9,218 nt of DNA. Source: DATBAK01 sp036787815. GTDB lineage: Bacteria > Actinomycetota > Acidimicrobiia > IMCC26256 > PALSA-610. Below the pieces are notes generated by a model. It searched no databases. It had not been told where the DNA came from and saw only the letters and a list, made by a program, of their open reading frames with translations. How positions within the stretch are numbered: position 1 is the first letter of the stretch; each line of letters starts with the position of its first letter. The position numbers were made by a program, and so were the translations under genes. The stretch lies in assembly GCA_036787815.1 (NCBI GenBank), contig DAIQOP010000149.1:1-9218 (forward strand), read 5' to 3'. Below are positions 5,979 to 9,218 of the stretch, piece after piece.

Positions 5979-5984
5979 TACGTT
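5979..5984 (+). promoter_or_regulatory. Candidate -10 element TACGTT
   Basis: TACGTT fits TANNNT and would start transcription about 33 nt before GTG 6024. It lies within the 81-nt gap between the divergent dehydrogenase and ASCH-like genes. No -35 element is evident. Confidence 0.3.
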
Positions 5985-6023
5985 CGGCCGCGCGCGAACC
6001 GTCGATCGGGGGCCCCGACAGCC

Positions 6024-6608
6024 GTGTTGATCAAGCGAGCGGTCCTCGACGGCATCGTCGACGGTCGGATCGACGTCGCGTTCCGGCGTTGGCGCCGGCC
6101 CACCGTGAAGCGTGGCGGAACGCTGCGCACGGTCGTCGGCGAGCTCGCGGTCGTCGACCTGCAACCGATCGCCGAGGGTCGGATCACCGCGCGCGACGCA
6201 GCGCGCGCCGGCTACGCGTCGCGCGCTGCGCTGCTCCGGGATCTGGCGAGCTACCGGGACGACGGAACCCTCTATCGCATCGAGCTCCGGCTCGCCGGGC
6301 CCGACCCGCGCGTCGCGTTGCGGGCACGGGCCGATCTCGACGACGACGACGTCGCCGAGCTGGCCCGGCGGCTGGCCCGGTTCGACGCCGCGAGTCGTCA
6401 CGGGGCGTGGACGACCGAGACCCTGCGGCTGATCGAGGCGCATCCGGCGACGCTCGCGGCCGACATCGCCGCGAGCGTCGGGCGCGAGCGCGCGCCGTTC
6501 AAGGCCGACGTGCGCAAGCTCAAGGAGCTCGGCCTCACCGAGAGCCTCGACGTGGGCTACCGGTTGTCGCCGCGCGGCGAGGCGTATCTGGCGCGCGCCC
6601 GGCCATGA
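6024..6608 (+). CDS. ASCH-like protein with C-terminal winged-helix domain
   Basis: The product has 194 residues and two parts. Residues about 5-100 look like an ASCH domain, a PUA-related fold that binds RNA or modified nucleotides. They contain the basic stretch RRWRRPTVKRGG at 21-32, the strands VVGELAVVDL at 37-46, RDAARAGYASRAALLRDL at 57-74 and the strand LYRIELRLAG at 83-92. Residues about 127-192 look like a winged helix: TLRLIEAHP, LAADIAASVG, then KADVRKLKELGLTESL leading to a GYRLSPRGEAYL wing and final helix. An acidic DLDDDD run (104-109) joins the parts. A likely role is a nucleic-acid-binding regulator; ligand and target are unknown. GTG 6024 is chosen as the first start before the conserved part; TTG 6027 is adjacent. 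The ribosome site is poor. The domain calls are from pattern, not search. Confidence 0.7.
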   Translation: MLIKRAVLDGIVDGRIDVAFRRWRRPTVKRGGTLRTVVGELAVVDLQPIAEGRITARDAARAGYASRAALLRDLASYRDDGTLYRIELRLAGPDPRVALRARADLDDDDVAELARRLARFDAASRHGAWTTETLRLIEAHPATLAADIAASVGRERAPFKADVRKLKELGLTESLDVGYRLSPRGEAYLARARP

Positions 6609-6622
6609 CTCTCGAACGGGCT

Positions 6623-6679
6623 CCGGAACGGCCGGACCTGCTCGAAGGCTGCCGCGGTGGCTGAGCGCACCCGTTCCGG
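6623..6679. terminator. 9-bp inverted repeat between convergent genes
   Basis: CCGGAACGG at 6623-6631 is perfectly complementary to CCGTTCCGG at 6671-6679, separated by 39 nt. The pair fills most of the 78-nt gap between the ASCH-like gene and the aminotransferase, which converge here. The loop is long and no T-run follows, so a terminator role is only a possibility. Confidence 0.25.
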
Positions 6680-6686
6680 CGACCTC

Positions 6687-8033
6687 TCACACGAGCGCGG
6701 CGACGGCGTCGCGGAACACCGTACTGTGCGCGTCGACGTCGGCGGCAGTGGTCGCGGGCGACATGAGCGCCATGTTGTGGAACGGCGTGAGCAGGATCCG
6801 TCGGTTCAGCGCCCAGAGGTGCATGAACGAATCGAGCTCCTCGTCGACTGCGGCCGCGGCCTGCGCGCCGTTGCGCGGAGACGGCGAGAACCAGTACTCG
6901 GCGCGCGCGCCCAGCTGATTGACGCTCCACGGAAGATCGAACGCCGTGAACGCGTCGCGCACGCCGTCGGCCCAACGTTGCGCGAGCGGGATCATGCGCG
7001 CGTAGTCGTCGGCGAGGAGGGTCGAGGCGAGCGTCGCTCTGATCGCGGCGAGTGCGAGCGCGTTCCCGGTGAGGGTGCCGCCGATGCCGCTCACGTCGGT
7101 CTCGCCGGCGCCGAGCGCTCCGGAGAGGCGCGTCGCGAGCTCGGCCGTCATCCCGAACGCGGCCGCCGGCATCCCGCCGGCGATGGGCTTGCCGATGACG
7201 AAGAAGTCGGGATCGAGGCCCCACGCGCGCGTCGCGCCACCGGGGCCGACGCAGATCGTGTGGGTCTCGTCGATCACCAACAACGTGCCCGTGCGCCGCG
7301 TGATCTCGCGCAACGCGTCGTGATAGCCGGGGTCGGGGGCGACGATGCCGATGTTGGTGAGTGCGGGCTCGGCCAGCACGCACGCGACGTCGCCGGGTGT
7401 GAGCGCCGCTTCCAGCGCGTCGAGATCGTTGAACTCGACGATCTTGGTCGTGACCGCCGGGTCGATCGGTGGGCCGATGTCGCCGGGTCGCGAGCGCACC
7501 GCGCCGTCGACGAGGATCCCGAGGGTCTCGTCGACGGTGCCGTGGTAGCACCAGTTGAAGACGAGGATCTTCGAGCGCCCGGTTGCGTGACGCGCGAGCC
7601 GGATGACGAACCGATTCGCATCGGTGGCCGTCATCGCGATCTGCCAGAAGGGCAGGCCGAAGCGCTCGCGGAGCTGCTCGCCGACGACGATCGCGTCTTC
7701 GGTCGGGAGCATCGTCGTGATGCCGCGACGCGCCTGCCGCGCGATCGCGTCGGTCGTCGCCACGGGCGAGTGCCCGGTCATCGCGCCGGTGTCGCCCAGG
7801 CAGAAGTCGACGTAGCCGTGCCCGTCGACGTCGACGAAGTGCGCGCCGCTCGCCTCCTCGACGAAGATCGGCACGCCGCCGGGCCACCGTTGCATCCAGT
7901 TCATGGGCACCCCGCCGACGAGCGTCGCCTTCGCCCGTTCGAAGAGCGCGCGTGAGCGCGGGTGCTCGTCGAGGAACCGTTGTTCCTCCGCCGCCCGGAG
8001 CTCGCGCAACCGCGCGCGGTTCACCTCGGCCAT
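6687..8033 (-). CDS. Class-III PLP aminotransferase, GSA-aminomutase-like
   Basis: This PLP enzyme belongs to fold type I, class III. It has 448 residues. WCYHG at 161-165 supplies the ring-stacking Tyr163. Asp255 in VIDETHT contacts the pyridine nitrogen. Lys282 in IGKPIAGGMP is the Schiff-base lysine. GGTLTGN at 318-324 belongs to the phosphate-binding region. The overall layout resembles glutamate-1-semialdehyde 2,1-aminomutase (HemL). However, the phosphate-loop SGTEA of HemL is ATDAN here (136-140), and the N-terminal WMQRWPGGVP (46-55) differs. A transaminase with another substrate is therefore more likely than the haem-pathway enzyme. GGGGGA at 8046-8041 lies 7 nt before ATG 8033 and within the end of the M15 gene, whose TGA is 4 nt upstream. 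The two are one operon and probably translationally coupled. The substrate is unknown. Confidence 0.88.
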   Translation of the reverse strand: MAEVNRARLRELRAAEEQRFLDEHPRSRALFERAKATLVGGVPMNWMQRWPGGVPIFVEEASGAHFVDVDGHGYVDFCLGDTGAMTGHSPVATTDAIARQARRGITTMLPTEDAIVVGEQLRERFGLPFWQIAMTATDANRFVIRLARHATGRSKILVFNWCYHGTVDETLGILVDGAVRSRPGDIGPPIDPAVTTKIVEFNDLDALEAALTPGDVACVLAEPALTNIGIVAPDPGYHDALREITRRTGTLLVIDETHTICVGPGGATRAWGLDPDFFVIGKPIAGGMPAAAFGMTAELATRLSGALGAGETDVSGIGGTLTGNALALAAIRATLASTLLADDYARMIPLAQRWADGVRDAFTAFDLPWSVNQLGARAEYWFSPSPRNGAQAAAAVDEELDSFMHLWALNRRILLTPFHNMALMSPATTAADVDAHSTVFRDAVAALV

Positions 8034-8037
8034 GTGG

Positions 8038-8883
8038 TCATCCCCCGGTCTTCGAGAAGTGCTGGTAGTCGGGCGAGCCGGCCCAGCGGCCTCCCCAGAG
8101 CCAGCCGGCTGATGCGAACGCGCGGTTCAGCGCGGTGCCGGGCCCCGACATGCCCGGGCGAGCCCGGCCCCGGTCGGTGAACGCCACGCCCGCGGGTGGC
8201 TGTACCGTGCCGCCTTCGAGGTACGGGTTCTCGACCGGGTTCACGTCGATGGCCTCACCGTACGCGTGCACCGACCATCGCGGCGGGCCCGTCGCAACCG
8301 CGTTGCGGCAATTGAATCCAGAGGTGTTGTCGGCCGCCATCGATGCGGGATCACTGCCGCCGAACGCATCGACCGGCTTCATCGCGCGAATCGGGAAGCG
8401 CGCGGTGAAGAGCCCGGCGAAGACGCCGACTACCTGATCGGTCACGACGGCGTTGACGACGATCGTGCCGACGTGCGGGCGGCCGTCGAACCCCCAGTAG
8501 CCGAGTGTGAGCATGCGCAGAGCGGCGGGCCCGACGGGGCAGCCGGCGCGATACGTCGACGGGAGATCGGCCGCGGTCACCGGCGAGATGTGATGCGAGA
8601 ACACGACGTTCGCCGGTGTGGTCGGAACGCCGGTGGTCGGCGCGGGCGTGGTCGGAACGCCCGTGGTCGGAGCGGCCGTCGTCGAGGTGGTGGCCGGCGC
8701 AGTGGTGGTCGGTGCAGTGGTGGTCGGGGCAGTGCCGGTCGGCGCGGTCGTGGTCGGCGGGCCGGCGGCGGTGTGGGCGGCGGCGGTGTGGGCGGAGGAG
8801 CACGCCCCGAGCACGATCGCGAGCACGAGCGCCAGGACCGGCAATCGGCCGGGAATCACGCGGCGTGCGACGGGTACGGGCAC
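8038..8883 (-). CDS. M15-family D,D-carboxypeptidase lipoprotein
   Basis: This zinc peptidase is predicted to trim D-Ala from peptidoglycan stem peptides outside the membrane. It has 281 residues from GTG 8883. The signal peptide has Arg7, Arg8 and Arg13, a hydrophobic core at 14-25, and a lipobox LGAC with Cys28 as the lipidated residue. A Thr/Pro/Ala linker (about 30-92) made of short repeats follows. The M15 domain follows, with SVHAYGEAIDVNP at 204-216 (zinc ligands His206 and Asp213) and WLWGGRW at 261-267 leading to DYQHF at 272-276 (ligand His275, probable catalytic acid Asp272). Cys115 and Cys192 may pair. GTG 8883 is chosen because TAGCGT ends 7 nt before it, giving a leaderless mRNA. 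The frame stays open upstream, but those codons overlap the divergent lipoprotein gene. GTG 8853, before the hydrophobic core, is a shorter alternative. Confidence 0.9.
   Translation of the reverse strand: MPVPVARRVIPGRLPVLALVLAIVLGACSSAHTAAAHTAAGPPTTTAPTGTAPTTTAPTTTAPATTSTTAAPTTGVPTTPAPTTGVPTTPANVVFSHHISPVTAADLPSTYRAGCPVGPAALRMLTLGYWGFDGRPHVGTIVVNAVVTDQVVGVFAGLFTARFPIRAMKPVDAFGGSDPASMAADNTSGFNCRNAVATGPPRWSVHAYGEAIDVNPVENPYLEGGTVQPPAGVAFTDRGRARPGMSGPGTALNRAFASAGWLWGGRWAGSPDYQHFSKTGG
8618..8793 (-). repeat. In-frame tandem repeats coding the Thr/Pro linker
   Basis: Three blocks are visible, all multiples of three. Two 30-bp units at 8618-8647 and 8648-8677 differ at three positions and encode the pair of PTTGVPTTPA-like decapeptides. 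Four 15-bp units at 8699-8758 encode PTTTA-like pentapeptides. Two identical 15-bp units at 8764-8793 encode AHTAA-like pentapeptides. They lie wholly inside the M15 lipoprotein gene and set the length of its linker. Such arrays gain or lose units by slippage without shifting the frame. Confidence 0.85.
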
Positions 8884-8889
8884 CGGACC

Positions 8890-8896
8890 TACGCTA
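8890..8896. promoter_or_regulatory. Symmetric bidirectional -10 element TACGCTA
   Basis: Within these 7 bp, TACGCT (8890-8895) is a -10 box for the plus strand and TAGCGT (8896-8891) one for the minus strand. ATG 8904 follows 8 nt after the former and GTG 8883 7 nt after the latter. Neither start has a Shine-Dalgarno, so both mRNAs would be leaderless. The two start codons are only 20 nt apart, so the promoter must lie here. No -35 elements are evident. Confidence 0.55.
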
Positions 8897-8903
8897 CCGA
8901 CAG

Positions 8904-9218
8904 ATGCGTCCCCGGCCCCCCGTGCTCCTCGCTGTGCTGATCGCGGCCGCCGTCGCCGGTGGGTGCGCAGCATCGTCACCACGCGCGAGCGTGTCGACGA
9001 CCGCGCGCGCCGAGCGCTCGACGACGACCGTGGCGCCCACCACCGTCGCGTCGACCACGTCGACGGTCACACCCACGACCATCACGAGCACCACGACGGT
9101 CCCGCCGACCGCGGCACCCACGACCACGCCGCCCACGACCGCGGCACCCTCGACCACGCCACCGCCGGCCGCACCGTCGCTCGTGACCCGCCTCGTCGGG
9201 GTGGGCAACGCCGGTCAG
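8904..9218 (+). CDS. Thr/Pro-linker lipoprotein, N-terminal part (3' end outside window)
   Basis: 105 residues are visible before the right edge. A signal peptide (Arg2, Arg4, hydrophobic 6-18) leads to a loose lipobox AGGC with Cys21. A Thr/Ser/Pro/Ala linker follows to about residue 91, then the globular domain begins with SLVTRLVGVGNAGQ. That opening recalls actinobacterial proteins in which a domain, often an L,D-transpeptidase, follows such a linker, but too little is present to name it. Within the linker two copies of a 23-bp repeat (9108-9130 and 9138-9160, one mismatch) are spaced 30 bp apart. The start ATG 8904 is set by the TACGCT -10 box 8 nt upstream; the mRNA is probably leaderless. 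It is divergent from the M15 peptidase gene. Confidence 0.8.
   Translation, partial: MRPRPPVLLAVLIAAAVAGGCAASSPRASVSTTARAERSTTTVAPTTVASTTSTVTPTTITSTTTVPPTAAPTTTPPTTAAPSTTPPPAAPSLVTRLVGVGNAGQ
9108..9160 (+). repeat. 23-bp direct repeat, 30-bp period
   Basis: The copies at 9108-9130 and 9138-9160 differ at one base (A/T) and are in frame within the Thr/Pro linker of the truncated lipoprotein. The 30-bp period equals that of the longer repeats in the divergent M15 gene, although the sequences differ. Confidence 0.75.

Noticed and set aside
6657..7955. 432-codon open frame on the plus strand
   Set aside because: It is antisense to the aminotransferase, which has all its active-site residues. 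The plus-strand product is Arg/Asp/Gly-rich with no motif.
8618..8793. Tandem repeats considered as a CRISPR array
   Set aside because: Units are contiguous with no spacers, are multiples of three, and encode a protein linker.
8266..8940. Plus-strand Gly/Arg-rich frame
   Set aside because: It is a mirror of the Thr/Pro linker repeats of the M15 lipoprotein gene; the glycine runs come from the repeats.
8884..8982. Longer N-terminus for the M15 protein starting upstream of GTG 8883
   Set aside because: It would overlap the divergent lipoprotein gene and bury the signal peptide behind more than 30 Arg-rich residues. The TAGCGT -10 box fits GTG 8883.

Overview
The window is high-GC DNA packed with genes. 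It has the look of a free-living actinobacterium. The main clues are a mismatch-repair endonuclease of the NucS type, a three-domain DtxR-family metal regulator, GTG starts, TANNNT-type -10 elements, apparently leaderless mRNAs and Thr/Pro-rich lipoprotein linkers. The mix is reminiscent of the class Acidimicrobiia, but that assignment is an impression and rests on no search. There is no RNA gene, insertion sequence, CRISPR array or phage gene. No gene-free stretch exceeds 300 bases; the longest is about 125 bases.

Left part (1-1498, minus strand): the N-terminal half of an EntS-like MFS exporter runs off the left edge. A 19-bp dyad resembling a DtxR-family operator lies just upstream of it. 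Further upstream is a complete nucS. Middle-left (1578-4893, plus strand): an exported four-cysteine protein of unknown function, a 92-residue two-helix membrane protein, a DtxR-family regulator with an unusual acidic metal site (Glu10, Asp102), and a beta-class DNA methyltransferase with an extra C-terminal domain that looks like a decayed nuclease fold.

Middle-right (4900-6608): a zinc alcohol dehydrogenase on the minus strand converges tail to tail with the methyltransferase across a short palindrome that contains both stop codons. Divergent from it is a small ASCH-like plus winged-helix protein on the plus strand. Right part (6687-9218): a lipid-anchored M15 D,D-carboxypeptidase and a class-III PLP aminotransferase form a two-gene minus-strand operon (4-nt gap). 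Divergent from them, a second lipoprotein with a Thr/Pro linker starts on the plus strand and is cut by the right edge. A 7-bp TACGCTA element between the two lipoprotein genes can serve as the -10 box in both directions.

Functional links are modest. The metal regulator is a candidate controller of the exporter through the dyad. The M15 peptidase and the truncated lipoprotein are probably both cell-wall-associated. No defence island or biosynthetic cluster is visible. The items most worth following are the metal site of the regulator, the operator-like dyad, the methyltransferase C-terminal domain and the symmetric bidirectional promoter.
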